Shown in pieces: positions 53,286-64,000 of a DNA stretch of 64,000 nt. Origin of the DNA: Zygnema circumcarinatum (taxonomy: Eukaryota; Streptophyta; Zygnematophyceae; Zygnematales; Zygnemataceae). A program made the translations under genes and the position numbers. Each line of letters starts with the position of its first letter. Position 1 is the first letter of the stretch. The notes beneath the pieces are model-generated. The model ran no database searches. It worked only from the letters and a program-made list of their open reading frames with translations, and was not told the DNA's origin. Location: the NCBI GenBank assembly GCA_037447605.1, contig CM074814.1, forward strand, positions 544,565 to 608,564, in the 5' to 3' direction.

Positions 53286-55817
53286 ATGTCTGCCGCCTGC
53301 AGCCCGGCATGCCTTCCGGCAGAGTTCATTGTGGTTCGGCACGGGGAGACGACATGCAACGCTGCCGGCATCCTGCAGGTATGCCTTTCTGCGTTTTGGC
53401 GGTTTGTATCTGTTGGACTCGATTATGTCCAAACATCTTTTTTTTTTGCGGATGTAGTCACTATTTTTGATACTCAAGATATCGTATTTGAATGATTTCC
53501 TTGCTGGGATGAATCAGATATTAGGGTTGCAAAATGTAATGGAAAATGCTCCGCGGCTCAGTCGGGTAGGATAAACATTTTTGTCAAGTTCAACGTGAAG
53601 CTCTGGGATTATGCTGGTCATGATGATGACGAGGTCAAACGTTGAGATTTTCAGGATAGGATGGAGGACAGCGTAGTGAGTAAGTGGTTAATGTTTGTGA
53701 AAAGAAAGAGGCATTCCCGGTGATGGTTGGATGTTTCAGACTGATTTTGAAGAGTCCTTTATTTAGGTTGTACGGGTTAGGGTTAGGAACATCAATAATC
53801 AAGGCTGGAAAGTTGATGCGCGGTTATTGCTCTGACTTTCAGGGCCAAATGGATTCAGAACTGAATGCTGTGGGGCGGCTTCAAGCAGTGGCGGTGAGCA
53901 GGGCCTTGCTTTCAGTTGGGAGGAAATCGGAGTTTGTAACGTTGTTGCGAAAAATCTGTTTCATTTGGATGTCAATATTAGATCTGGAACCAGAAAGTAT
54001 AACCTTTACAAACCTCGCATCTCAATCGTTTTAGGTCATTCAAGTCGACTTCCCCATTTGGCGACATTCTTTGTCTTCTTCCGCTTCCGCTCCGTTCCTT
54101 GTCTAATAAGCTTGAGAATGCAGCGTTTTCTGTGTCCGATGCTATTCCTATGGTAGGTCATTTGTGGCCGGCTCACACTGGTTCTACTTTTTGTCTTTGT
54201 TCGGGTGCATTCGATGGCGACGCCATCGTGAGGTCAATGCATATCCACATTTCACCTCTTTATGTTTAAGAATGTGATAATGTTTGCTTGCTGCACCGTG
54301 TGATGTACAGTATAGGTGGCAGAGCGATTGGCGAAGGGAGACCTGCCCTTCAGTGCCATCTATTCTTCTGATCTTCGACGCGCCTCTGACACTGCAACAG
54401 AGATCGCAAAGCTCACTGGCCTCCAGGTGACTTCCTGATGTGTCATGAATTAACTTCATTCTCAGCATTGAGAAATACTTAAGTGTGGCGTGACTTTCAT
54501 TTGCGCAACAAAATGATTCATGGAGAGTGTCCGTTGATGATCTATGAAATGTAGTGGTGTGGTAGCTTCCAACTTCCAGTTTACGAAACACGTGACTGCT
54601 TATGGTTTGAAAGAGGCCATCGACTCCTGCCCTGCCTCGATTGCACCATCAATATCCCTTCCACTACTTACTAATCCCTCTATTTCTACCCCAAAAGTAT
54701 TCTTCAACCCTTCGAGCAGTTCATCGTGTTCAGTGTGAAACATCATTATCACATCGCGTTGTGTGAATTTGCAGGTGGCTAAGGATAAGGGCCTGCGGGA
54801 GCGTCACTTAGGACTATTACAAGGGCTCACACTTAGAGAGGCAAGAGTGATGCACCCCAAGGCTTACCAGGCATTCATGTCACGTAAGGCGGACACAGTC
54901 ATTCCTGTAAGAAAGCTGCTTCCGCTGATTCTCTTCATGAAGATGACTTCTGTGTAGTCAGAGATTGAGTCTTGTGCGCTCATGCAAGTCTTTTCTGTTT
55001 GTGGCACGGAATAGATGTCTGTGTTTACAACTTGGACCGATACTGATACTTGGATGTTTGTCCTGTCGCTTTCCCAGGGAGGGGGGGAAAGCAAGGAAGG
55101 TCTTCATCAACGTGTAAAGCAAACTATGGAAAGGATTGCCAAGAACCATTCAGGTACACCTGCACTGCTTTTCAACACTTCTTGAGGGCCCCCTCGTCCT
55201 TGGCTTCTGAGAAGGTCATGATGTTTGAGCTGCATGTTGCATGGTTCTTGCTGGAGATTGTCAAGGGTCTGGACTGTACCTTAAATGTTGATCTAGGATG
55301 TAAGGAAAGTGATTGTAGCAGTACAATATCCGCTGTGTTAATCGTGTAGTCTGACACTACTTAGACGGAAGTTCCTTTATTTGAAGGAGAAAGACACACA
55401 TGCGATGTTCCCAGGAGCTAGAATCGGCCTTTTCAGCAACAAATATACCGAATTTTGCAGTTTTGCAATTAACAAAAGGCTTTTAGTTGTCCTGAAGGCA
55501 TGTCTCTGAAGCCTAGTCAGACCCAACTCAGTTTTGCTTCAAAATCTGTAGTAGTCCCTTGCTGTTTATGAATTTACCTTATTGTCATGTGTGCAGGAGA
55601 GCGCATAGTGGTAGTAAGCCACGGGGGCGTAATGAATTGCTTCTACGAAGAGGCAACAGGCTTGCCACGTCCTCAAAAGGTGGTGAATGCATCCATCAAT
55701 GTTCTGCAGATTGCGAATGGGGAAGAGTGGAGCATCATATCTTGGGGAGATGTGAAGCATTTGGAGGGGGTGAGCTTCCTAACAGATGCTTTTGGAGGAG
55801 GTAGTGACTCAGCCTAA
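53286..55817 (+). CDS. phosphoglycerate mutase-like protein (histidine phosphatase superfamily)
   Basis: Six exons in phase: 53286-53378, 53843-53893, 54316-54426, 54775-54906, 55078-55153 and 55597-55817, giving 227 residues. It carries the RHG motif IVVRHGETTCN with catalytic His19, then GQMDSELNAVGRLQA, YSSDLRRASDTA (second Arg region), LRERHLGLLQGLT, and the second His in VVVSHGGVMNCF (His163). These are the four phosphate-pocket elements of the cofactor-dependent mutase/phosphatase fold. Land-plant relatives are annotated as phosphoglycerate mutase-like or metal-independent phosphoserine phosphatase; sequence alone cannot choose the substrate. The start has no leader, so the protein is probably cytosolic. 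Confidence 0.92.
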
Positions 55818-55942
55818 AGTTGTTTATGAGACCAAGTATGGGGTATGATCTACGAGGCTCTGATTCTGAATCCTAGAAGCCCAAACCTCGTATCAGGTGG
55901 GTACTTTCATTTGGGATCATTAGGTCATAACTATGTATTCAT

Positions 55943-56609
55943 TTATGAATAAGCAAAATTGGACTCCCCATTGAAGCGCTGAAAGACACTGCCACATTTT
56001 TTTCTGATTTGCCACCAGCGGAGTATTTTTTCTCGTAGTTCAGCACAGTAGCGTGTAAGAGCTCTCGAAACTTCATTACTCGCTTCCTGAAAATCATGAG
56101 GCTGTGCGAGAGAGCTATCATACGAACCAGTCATGGTATCCTTGGAAGAGATGTCACGTTCAAGCACGGATAGATTTGATAGGGCTTGGTCCTTCTCGGC
56201 TTTGAATCTCCCCACGTCAGGGGGGGGCTTTGAATCTCCCCGCGTCCCCTGTGAATCTCCCCAGGGTTTCAACTCCAATCGGATATCTCGAGTTCCACCT
56301 GAAGATGACCGACAGATTTTTGGTAGTTCCTCACCATTTCTTCCTCCCTTGCGAGATATTTGTTGTACTGACCTTCTAAAACTTCTCGTTCTTTCTTATA
56401 CTTTTCCATCGATAACCGACCTCGCTCTTCTTGCTTGTTGGCAATCTTTTGCAATTGAATCAACTCCCCGTCCATCACACCTATGTTTTCATTCAAATCC
56501 GTCAGCTGCTTCTCCAAACATGCGAGATCAAATTTTTCAATTCTTTCTCGAATCTCACTGCCTGCCACATCCTTTCAAATTTCGACGGCAGCCCCTTGAT
56601 CTCCTCCAT
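55943..56609 (-). CDS. coiled-coil protein with interrupted reading frame, unrecognised
   Basis: Minus-strand coding-like sequence in three overlapping frames. ATG 56609 opens MEEIKGLPSKFERMWQ. A second frame (about 56568-56290) encodes heptad-like ERIEKFDLACLEKQL, GELIQLQKIANKQEE, EKYKKEREVLEGQYNKYL. A third (about 56230-55943) encodes FKAEKDQALSNLSVLERD, ALTRYCAELREKIL and ends NFAYS. The second and third frames could join through a 50-nt GT-AG intron ending in ATTCACAG, but no intron explains the first break. Either base errors, very short introns or decay are possible. GGGGAGATTCAAAGCC repeats three times at the second junction. Confidence 0.4.
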
Positions 56610-56624
56610 TCCCGTTTCATTTAG

Positions 56625-56680
56625 CCGTGGGCCACGTGGCATCCACGTGGTGTCCATGTGGCATCCACGTGGTTTCTTCA
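56625..56680. promoter_or_regulatory. tandem G-box array
   Basis: CCACGTGGCATCCACGTGG, then GTCCATGTGG and CATCCACGTGG, four ACGTGG-like sites in 45 bp, immediately upstream of the coiled-coil start codon. More sites (GCCACGTGTG, ACCACGTGTC, GACGTGGC) follow to 56870. Confidence 0.6.
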
Positions 56681-57682
56681 TCGTGCGTCTACCTAAACTG
56701 CGGGATTTTCCGTAACCCTAAAGTCCGCCACGTGTGAAACTCGCAGTTGCTTTCCACTTTTTTCGAAGGCGCCGGGGCAGCCGTCGGCCAATCGACCACC
56801 ACGTGTCACCGCTCACAGCTCAGGCCCAATCGCATCGCTAACGGCGATTCCCAACGTCCGACGTGGCATCCTGCGAGTGGTTCGCGGAATTCTGGTTTTG
56901 TGGATTCCGAAGCCCTTTGGTCGGAAAAAACGGGGAAACGAAACCACGAGTGAAATGGAGGACTGCCTGAATGGGAGTTTTTGTGCGTTTTTTGAGGGTC
57001 CAGTTTTCTTCAGCTGGTTGAAGCTCCAGAGTTGGAAACTGGGGCGGAGAGTTTTTCAACGTTTTAGGGTTTTAGGATTTCCTTCATGTGAACTCGTTGG
57101 CAAACATCACCTGCACCTTCTATCGCAAGGGGCTGGTGTTGGGATACTTTTAGTATTTTTTTTAGGAATTTGAATGTTTTTAAACTGTTTTTAAGGAAGA
57201 ACTTCACTTCTGTAAAGTAGCTCAGACGTTCATTGGAGATCTATGTCGTAGACGAGAACCACCAAGTGATCGAGCACAACTCCAGATAGAACTGTAAGGA
57301 TGCAAAACCAGTACCTTTTTCGCTCTTTGCTCTTCCCCTCATTTTTATGAAATTTAAAATTATGAAGGTGACTATGGTGCCGACACTTCAAGCCATTTCA
57401 TGGATCAGATTTTAAAAAAGGAAGAGCATTTAGCGTTCAGCATCTTCCTCTTCAACAGCAGAGATGAACCCCCTCCCTCTACAGGTTCCAAAGCCTTTGG
57501 CAAAACATTTGTACACACCCTCGTGGCAGTCGTGCCATTTATTCATTATAACCGGGAGAAAAGGAAAAAAAAAAAAAAAACAAATAAACAGAATACACTC
57601 TCCACTCACAAACTTTAAAAAACTAAAGCAAAATCTAACTCCTTTCACTTCATTTAGTTCAGTTCTCCTCCGTTCCGTTCGG
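56681..57682. other. intergenic, upstream of the coiled-coil gene and downstream of PP2C
   Basis: Further ACGTG sites to about 56870, then no coding signal that I recognise. Confidence 0.45.
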
Positions 57683-58654
57683 TCACGTTGACAAGGACGG
57701 CTGTAACTGAATCACGATTAGGGTTATGTTGTCATCCCCCTTCCGTTCCGTCAGTGCGAACTGAACTAGCGAGTCACATGCTCTCTGCATGTCTCCGTGC
57801 TCCTTGAGCTTCACCCGCAGAAACCGCGCTGCTTCTGAACTCTTCACTGCATCCCACAGCCCATCGGACGCGAGCATAACAAACTCCGCATCGTCAGGAA
57901 CCTCTAAGCACTTCACATCAGGCAGGGGCGTAATCCACTCCGTGTCGGTCCTCATCTTTGAAGCAAACCTCGTGGTCCACCTCCCCTTCTTTATTCCCTG
58001 CAACAACATCTCCTTCCTTCTTGTCTTATACATGGAGTTTCCAAACGCACGGGACACTGCTAAAAACCCACACACACGCCCTCCTTTCACCCACCCTCCC
58101 GCCTTTGTGATCCTCTCTACCTCTGCCAGCGCCATTTGACTGTCCCCCCCAAGTCTATGGTCTTCACAGAGGTCCTGAGTCTCCCCTGCCCGGCAAAGCA
58201 CAGCCCGTGAATCCCCCGCATGGGCGAGCACAATTCTATCCTTTCTCACAAACATCGCTGAAGCTGTGGACCCTGCATCCTGCTCCATAGCACCTTCCAG
58301 TCCTTCTTGAAAGGCTAGCAACCGAGAGTCAGTTCGCAGGAATGCCTGTGTGAGAGATTCCTGCAAGCTGGATATGGTTTCCTCCTCAAAATCCTTTTCT
58401 AGGGCTTGACCTCCATCTAGAGCTGCCAAACATTCCGCATACAGTTCTTGTTTAAGGAACTGAGAAGCTGAGTGGCCTGCATGGCCATCAAATACCCCAG
58501 CGAAGACAAATCCAAAGGGAGCATCCTCAACTACGATTAATTCATCCTCCATTTCCTCCCTCCTTCCCTGCACCGTTACCCAAGACACGGCCAGCTGTCC
58601 CTCTGCGGTTGGTTGGCTTGCCTCCAGCACTGCTTGCGGCCTCCCTCCCATATT
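57683..58654 (-). CDS. PP2C-type protein phosphatase, TAP38/PPH1-like
   Basis: One uninterrupted frame of 323 codons from the first in-frame ATG at 58654. PP2C motifs in order: VQGRREEMEDE, GVFDGHAGHS, AGSTASAMFV, AHAGDSRAVL, AGGWVKGGRVCGFLAVSRAFGN, LASDGLWDAVKSSE and GDDNITLIVIQL. The metal-binding Asp residues in FDGH, SDG and GDDN are present. The order GGW...GR(V/I)CG...AVSRAFG and the KSSE block resemble Arabidopsis TAP38/PPH1, the chloroplast phosphatase that dephosphorylates LHCII in state transitions. The open frame continues upstream to about 58809 with Ser/Thr-rich, transit-like sequence and a possible acceptor CCCAACAG, so a 5' exon may be missing. The C-terminal membrane anchor of TAP38 is absent. 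The lack of introns contrasts with every other long gene here. Confidence 0.85.
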   Translation of the reverse strand, partial: NMGGRPQAVLEASQPTAEGQLAVSWVTVQGRREEMEDELIVVEDAPFGFVFAGVFDGHAGHSASQFLKQELYAECLAALDGGQALEKDFEEETISSLQESLTQAFLRTDSRLLAFQEGLEGAMEQDAGSTASAMFVRKDRIVLAHAGDSRAVLCRAGETQDLCEDHRLGGDSQMALAEVERITKAGGWVKGGRVCGFLAVSRAFGNSMYKTRRKEMLLQGIKKGRWTTRFASKMRTDTEWITPLPDVKCLEVPDDAEFVMLASDGLWDAVKSSEAARFLRVKLKEHGDMQRACDSLVQFALTERKGDDNITLIVIQLQPSLST

Positions 58655-58809
58655 CCCCCCTCTGTTCCTTTCCTCTTTTTGGGCCACAACAGGGAGCACA
58701 TTGTGTGATGGCAGTGAAACTGCCGGGAAACTTCCGTCAGAATTACATTGGAAGGAAGCGGTGGCTTTGCAGATTGGGGTCTTCGGAGGCGACGTTTTGG
58801 AGATAAAGC

Positions 58810-61175
58810 CTGTTGGGCATAGTCATACCACAGATGGTAGAAAAATGTCAGGGAGCACTGCACACTTGACCAATTACAATTCATAGAGGATGACCTTCCA
58901 AAGGATTTTGTAGACCTGTCCTGTGTGTGTGTCCAGTCCAATTAAAGTGTTTTCCAATAAGTTGTTGAGTTTACTTCCTTCCTTGTTCCAAACATTTTGC
59001 TTTTTGAAGCCCTTACGAGGTAAACATCTTGTGGAAGAGGGTAGCAACAATGGGTAAGGTCATTCTCAGTATTGGCTATCTTAACCACAGCCCTTGCCTT
59101 TTTTCCCCAGCAGATTGGTTATCAAACGAGAAATTAGCACCAAAGCCCCGAAAGACCACAGGGCTTTCCTTTTCTCGACAACAGCACACAGTGACCTAGA
59201 AATGGCAAACGTGTATGACAGGGTTTTGCATATGGATCTTGATCCGATTCTAAGCAGTGAACTTTCTGAAATTGAAGGCTGATTAGATTTGAAATGGGTC
59301 AAAACGGACGAGCAAAGGTACATGCATGTACACATGGGTCCAACTTTACTATTGATAACGGCACGTGTCCATGATCCACCGATGAGAAGAATGCAGACAA
59401 TGGGCCAAAGAAAGCAAGACGTATGATGAAGCAGCAAGGTAAGAAAGATACACGGCTCCTTTCCCAAGCCCAAATTCCTCTCTAATAGACGCAGGTGATT
59501 CTGCTGTTCTATAGAGGGATGGAGGAACGAAGGAGACAGGATACGAGGGAGAAGGGACGAGAAAAGCGAGGGAAAGAGGGAGAGAAGAAAAGGAGAGCGG
59601 AAGAGAGAGAGAGGATGTGCTAGTGCATACAAAAGAGGAGATGGCAAGAGGGCGAGGGAAACAAGGAGAACGATGGAATGGGGAGGCGTGGAAAAAAAGA
59701 GGAAGGAAAAACAATCACCTGATTGTGATCTCCAAGAATCTGTCCTTACTGAATTGAGGCTGAAGCTGGTTCCTAGTCCTTGGTTCCGGGTGCTGCAGCA
59801 ATCACGGAATATGAAATGAAGCAATGAAACAAGGCAAGCAAGGTTGACTACAATTCTTCATTCACAAGACTGATTGAAGCCACATCAATTTGCAAGCATT
59901 CGGTTCACTCAATTGCATTCACGTGTGCTGATAGAGGACATGATTGCGCTTTACGGCTGCACTGACGCATATAAACGACAATGCTGTGATCACCACCAAA
60001 GCAGAATACAACTAAAGTTTGGAAAATTTGAATTCCTTGACAGACGTTTGCTTTCATTTAATAGACTTGAGCTTGTTAAGAGATTTGCTCACAACCGCGC
60101 CGTACTACAGTCCTGCAAGCCATGCATGACTGCAAATATACATCATCATGCAGCCTAACATTCCAGAGGAGCCTATTACACATGAAAAAAACTAGTTCTT
60201 TCAAAAACTGCGCAATGCAGCTCACGGCTACAGCTAACGAACTGCTCCAGACCCTATAAGCTACAGCAATCTGAACAATGGCGGATTCTTGAGACCTCTC
60301 TACGCCCATAAGGGACCAGACAGACTCCTTACAAGGAATATGCGATGTGGCCTCCACAGAGAAAATGCTGTTGACAGGCTGCCATGGCTACCATTGCTGG
60401 ATCAGCAGTCAAACCACGCTTCCCTGCTCACAAAAGAACGTTAAGGAGGGATCCAAGTCCACTGCCTGTCGACCTCTAAGAGTTTGAAGCCAAAGGGAGG
60501 CCTGATTAGCGAGCTGCACACGGACAAGCGTCTGCCATGGATTCTTGCCTCCGCTTTTTGCTGCTTTCTCCCTTTTAGGGTGAAGCCGGGAAAGGGAAAG
60601 GGCCGGACAAAGGAGGGAGGACGCTTCTTTGTCGCAGTTCCAGCTCTTGTCCCGTGGAACAGGAAGATCAAAACAAGCATAGGGAGCGTTTGCTCACATG
60701 TAAAACAATTTTCGTAAGAACTGCAAAAACTGCGAGGCTCGACATGGAAGAGCGTAAATACGGACATAGATCAGGACATTTTTTCGTCGCTGTGCGCTTT
60801 TACTCAAACAACGACCACTTACAAAACGTCACGTGTACTATTTTGACACGTGACAGATAACAATTGGAAAATTTGCGAGTTAAGTTCACAATGAAAAGGC
60901 CACCTTGAGTTCACGTGCAAAATAAAGCGTACAGGCATTGCGTTCGCTGTCTGACTGGCCGTACATAGAGAGGATAACGTACGGTCCGCTGGCAGCGACA
61001 CGGTTCCATGCTGCGCCCGGCGGCCTATCAGGGCACGGGCCCAGAGGCTTATCCGTTCGATGTGCCGCAGTTGGCAGTAAAACGACATCTGGCGAATTTT
61101 TTGACAGGGTATTTTCTATGTTAGATCCAATACTATCTCGATATTCATTGGAAAATGACGATACAGTAATATCGA
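58810..61175. other. no gene recognised
   Basis: A short frame at 59202-59281 (+) reads ANVYDRVLHMDLDPILSSEL and a weakly similar one at 61100-61180 reads DRVFSMLDPILSRY, but neither has a splice context or family. GA-rich sequence at 59515-59705. Everything else is unassigned. Confidence 0.4.
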
Positions 61176-61179
61176 TTTA

Positions 61180-61490
61180 AAAGATGCTGACGATACTGAC
61201 GATATGGACAATACTGACAATATAATCGTTTCTGACGATATGTACGATATTGACACTATGGACGATATAGACGATACTTACGATATGAACGATATTGACA
61301 ATATGGATGCTATTGACGATATGGACAATACTGACGATATGGTCAATATTATAGATATGTACGATATTCAATATATGAACGATACTAGCGATGTGGATGA
61401 TACTGACGATATGTACAATACTGACGATATGGACGATATTGGCGATATAGGAGATTTTGGCGATATTGGCGATGTGGACGATACGGCTGG
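61180..61490. repeat. minisatellite of GACGATATGGACAATACT-like units
   Basis: Hexamer-based units (GAYGAT, ATGGAC, ATTGAC, AATACT) repeat for about 310 bp. The plus-strand frame is open and encodes an Asp/Met/Ile-rich run, which follows from the period being a multiple of three. Confidence 0.85.
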
Positions 61491-63559
61491 TTGTCGATTT
61501 GTTGCAGCAGACGTCGATCGCATCTTACGGCTGCGACTCCGTTTTGTATGGAAGGGAGTGGTACAGCTGACGTTGATTGCATCGTGCGGATGGAGCTGAT
61601 TCCCAAGTATGGCTCCGACGGCCGCTCCCGTTCAAAGTGATCGGGGCCCAAACCAAAAAAACCATCGCCATAGTGAAATCAATGCCACATCCCCGCCCCT
61701 GAAACCCGAAACGGTTTCTTTCCTTTGGGAAAAATGGGGGTGCACGTTTCTCAGAAGAGGAGACTCGCTCAATTTCAGAGGGTTGCTAACTTCCGCATGA
61801 AGGACACATCTTTTTTGGCAACGCAAATTTGTTATCACAAACGCAGCAAACTGTCATTGGTTCCTGAATTGGAATTGCGCTGTGGAATTGTACGACAGAA
61901 GCAAAGCAAACGACAGCCAGACATTAGGCATTCGCATGCATTCCTTAAGGTTGCATGTGGAGGGTATTTTTCGTCAGCCGACTTAATGTCTCCACAGCAT
62001 TGGGATGGTCTGTGTCCGAATCGACTAACACCACTACACAATTGAGCACTGAAAATTCGAGACTTCTGTGGGCAGGTCCCCCACCCAACAGGCGAGGTAT
62101 AAGATGCAAAATATTTTTTGAGTCACGGTAGGACGTAGGAAATTAAGTACTTCAAAAGTCTTAACTACTGTACACTTTCCCTAACTCCAATCACTCACCG
62201 CAACTGTTACAATCAAACACTGAGAAGTGACACTTCAACATAGGAACTTCCGTACGCAGTACCGCTCACAACGTTTTGACCTCCGCCAAGGCAAAAATGA
62301 AAGACTTCAAAGTACTTTATGCGTACATTTAGCCAATTTCTAGGAATATAGAAAGCCCATCCTACACAAGGCCATCCTACGAGAATGTTGCGAAGACATG
62401 GCCTGACTTCACAACCAAACAACACAAAACAACAAAACTAAGAATCCCTTACCAATCGCAGGGATGCTTTAAAGTAGGCGCTACTCTGCTTGCGCTGTCA
62501 ATCGACACTGAAAGGAAGAACGTAGAGAGCTCACGAACTAACGCGTGAAGTCCTACACCAGTCATGTAGGATCACTGCCCTGCAGCAACAGTCGTATGGC
62601 TGCATACACATGACAGCCCACAGCAACATCTGCTCCGATGCTAGTGACAGTCGAATTCACTAAATGAATCTTCATGCATGTCTAAGTATAAACTATTTTA
62701 TACTGTGAAACTGCGAATAGAGTGCATGCATTACCTACTCCTTCATCTGTCCAGAATGCGCACGAGCCAGCCCCTGTAGTGATCCCAAGATAGAACTCTA
62801 TCTAAATGGCATACACAACATCACCTGAATAAGACAGAAACACGAAGTAGACACAGACACGAGTCAGGTTAGTAGGAAAATGAGCTGACATATGAAGGCG
62901 AGTGATTATGTTCAGCAAGCTCCTAGGCTCGTCTGCCTCGCAACATGGATCACGGCTCAGCCCCTCAACCTCACCTCACAAATGCAGCAATGAGCTTATC
63001 TCTCATCTCATCCCAGCTATAGATGTCTCACATATGGCTGCACCACATGATGCTCACCCACGTATATCATGCATGATGCGTGATGTTTTAATGTGCATCC
63101 TATGTGTATGGAGTCCTGGTGAGGAACGTGTTATGTGATAGAGAAGCTCACCTTTTTTTGCTGATGCGCCTTCATCGGCTGGTGCAGTTCCACGACCAAG
63201 AGCTAGTTGTAGCATCCATTTCCATCAAGGATTGAAGGGGTTGGTGATGTCCATATCGAAGGCCACAAGGATCACGATTGCAGAAATGATGGCAAGCCAA
63301 ATCAAGGCTGAGCCTGCCCCGTAAAAGTCGAGCCCTCACCATGCTCACATAAGTCTTTCCCTGAGATTCCTAAGAGATGAGAAGGAGCACTTTCTTGACC
63401 CTCGCATGATACAAACAGCAACAGGAACGAAGTCCTTGAGGGCAATCAAGGACAGTTACACATCATGAGGCCACAAACTTGTGAAACGTGACCTCGACTA
63501 GTACTTAAGAAATTGATGACCTCGTGGGATACTGGAGTAGGTGATGACCAATTACTTAC
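61491..63559. other. no gene recognised
   Basis: One copy of the dispersed palindromic motif near 61660. No domain or in-phase exon series was found. It may include introns of the gene that runs off the right edge. Confidence 0.4.
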
Positions 63560-64000
63560 GAGTGCTCAATCCCGTAGCCACTGCTGCTGCTTGTCCTTCC
63601 AGACCTCCTTTACGCTCAATCTCTTTGCTACTGACACTAACCACTCTTGAACCCTCTGCATCTCCCTCTCGCGTTGCCTCGTTAATAGGAGCTAATCCCT
63701 TATCAAGCACCTTCACTTGGTCCCCAGAAAATACAATCTCTTTCGCATCTTCAAGAAACTTATTTGACTTCAAGGCGTCCTTCACCCCTTCGAGACCCTT
63801 TCCTTCCAAGACCGTACTCTTAGCCTTTTCCAAAGCCCCTTCTCTCAAAGCAGGACTATTGATAGATTCCACCTTCTTACCTAAATCTAGAGCTTCCCCA
63901 TACTCTCTCACCCCTTCAGCCAAAGATCCGTTCTTGTTGAACTCCGTTCCACTTCCTCTCTCCACTTTCTGATATGAATTATCCTCAACCTCGTCCCAAC
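63560..64000 (-). CDS. unrecognised hydrophilic protein, internal exon, runs off the window
   Basis: An open frame enters from the right edge and ends at a good donor (C|GTAAGT at 63559). It is rich in Lys, Glu and Gly with amphipathic pieces such as EYGEALDLGKKVESI, LEKAKSTVLEGKGLEGV and LKSNKFLEDAKEIVFSG. GKGLEG and similar short phrases recur. No known domain is evident. The antisense frame is also open but has a more biased composition. Confidence 0.45.

Noticed and set aside
59081-59824. 247-codon minus-strand frame
   Set aside because: It has no domain, mixes GA-tract translation with ordinary sequence, and lacks a splice partner.
61204-61599. 131-codon Asp/Met-rich protein
   Set aside because: It is a translation of a minisatellite whose period is a multiple of three, with no splice or promoter context.
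63541-63972. Plus-strand 143-codon frame
   Set aside because: It is antisense to the more protein-like minus frame, which ends at a good GTAAGT donor.

Overview
The window is eukaryotic nuclear DNA of the green lineage, most likely a streptophyte (charophyte-grade alga or early land plant). Its genes resemble plant families: a double-AP2 transcription factor, an LHW-like bHLH fragment, thioredoxin o, CBSX3, HDA8- and HDA2-like deacetylases, a TAP38/PPH1-like phosphatase, and J2/J3-type DnaJ proteins ending in a CaaX box. Telomere-like motifs are of the plant type (AAACCCTAA). Coding exons are mostly 40-330 bp with GT-AG borders. I cannot name the species. Two 10-N runs mark assembly gaps at 16744 and 27346.

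Layout. 56-1155 (+) is the 3' end of a bHLH-like gene. 2163-8111 (-) is PEX12 in nine exons, with a 1.5 kb purine tract in one intron. 8954-11219 (+) is a dienelactone hydrolase-family protein sharing an 843 bp divergent 5' region with PEX12. 12434-17508 (-) is a nine-exon HDA2-like histone deacetylase. 18991-24558 (+) is an eleven-exon AP2 gene with three apparent GC-AG introns. 25861-27554 (+) is thioredoxin o, followed by a partial copy of its last exon. 30594-32352 (-) is a small membrane-anchored coiled-coil gene. 35937-38892 and 40671-45224 (+) are tandem type A DnaJ genes with the same seven-exon structure. 45974-48238 (-) is an HDA8-like deacetylase. 49966-51664 (-) is CBSX3. 53286-55817 (+) is a phosphoglycerate mutase-like protein. 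55943-56609 (-) is a coiled-coil reading frame with frame breaks. 57683-58654 (-) is the PP2C. 63560-64000 (-) is an unrecognised exon running off the window.

The window is an ordinary euchromatic housekeeping neighbourhood, not a pathway cluster. Several genes share themes: two lysine deacetylases, two DnaJ co-chaperones, and the thioredoxin o / CBSX3 pair that is functionally linked in Arabidopsis mitochondria. What stands out is the non-coding DNA: very long GA/CT tracts inside introns, degenerate telomere-like arrays filling the last intron of three separate genes, a MITE-like element, retrotransposon fragments, a dispersed palindromic motif, and recurrent G-box and GTAC clusters in 5' regions. 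I did not find a convincing new multi-gene system.

Exon borders were read by eye from splice motifs, reading phase and recalled family similarity. No alignment, splice model or transcript was available.
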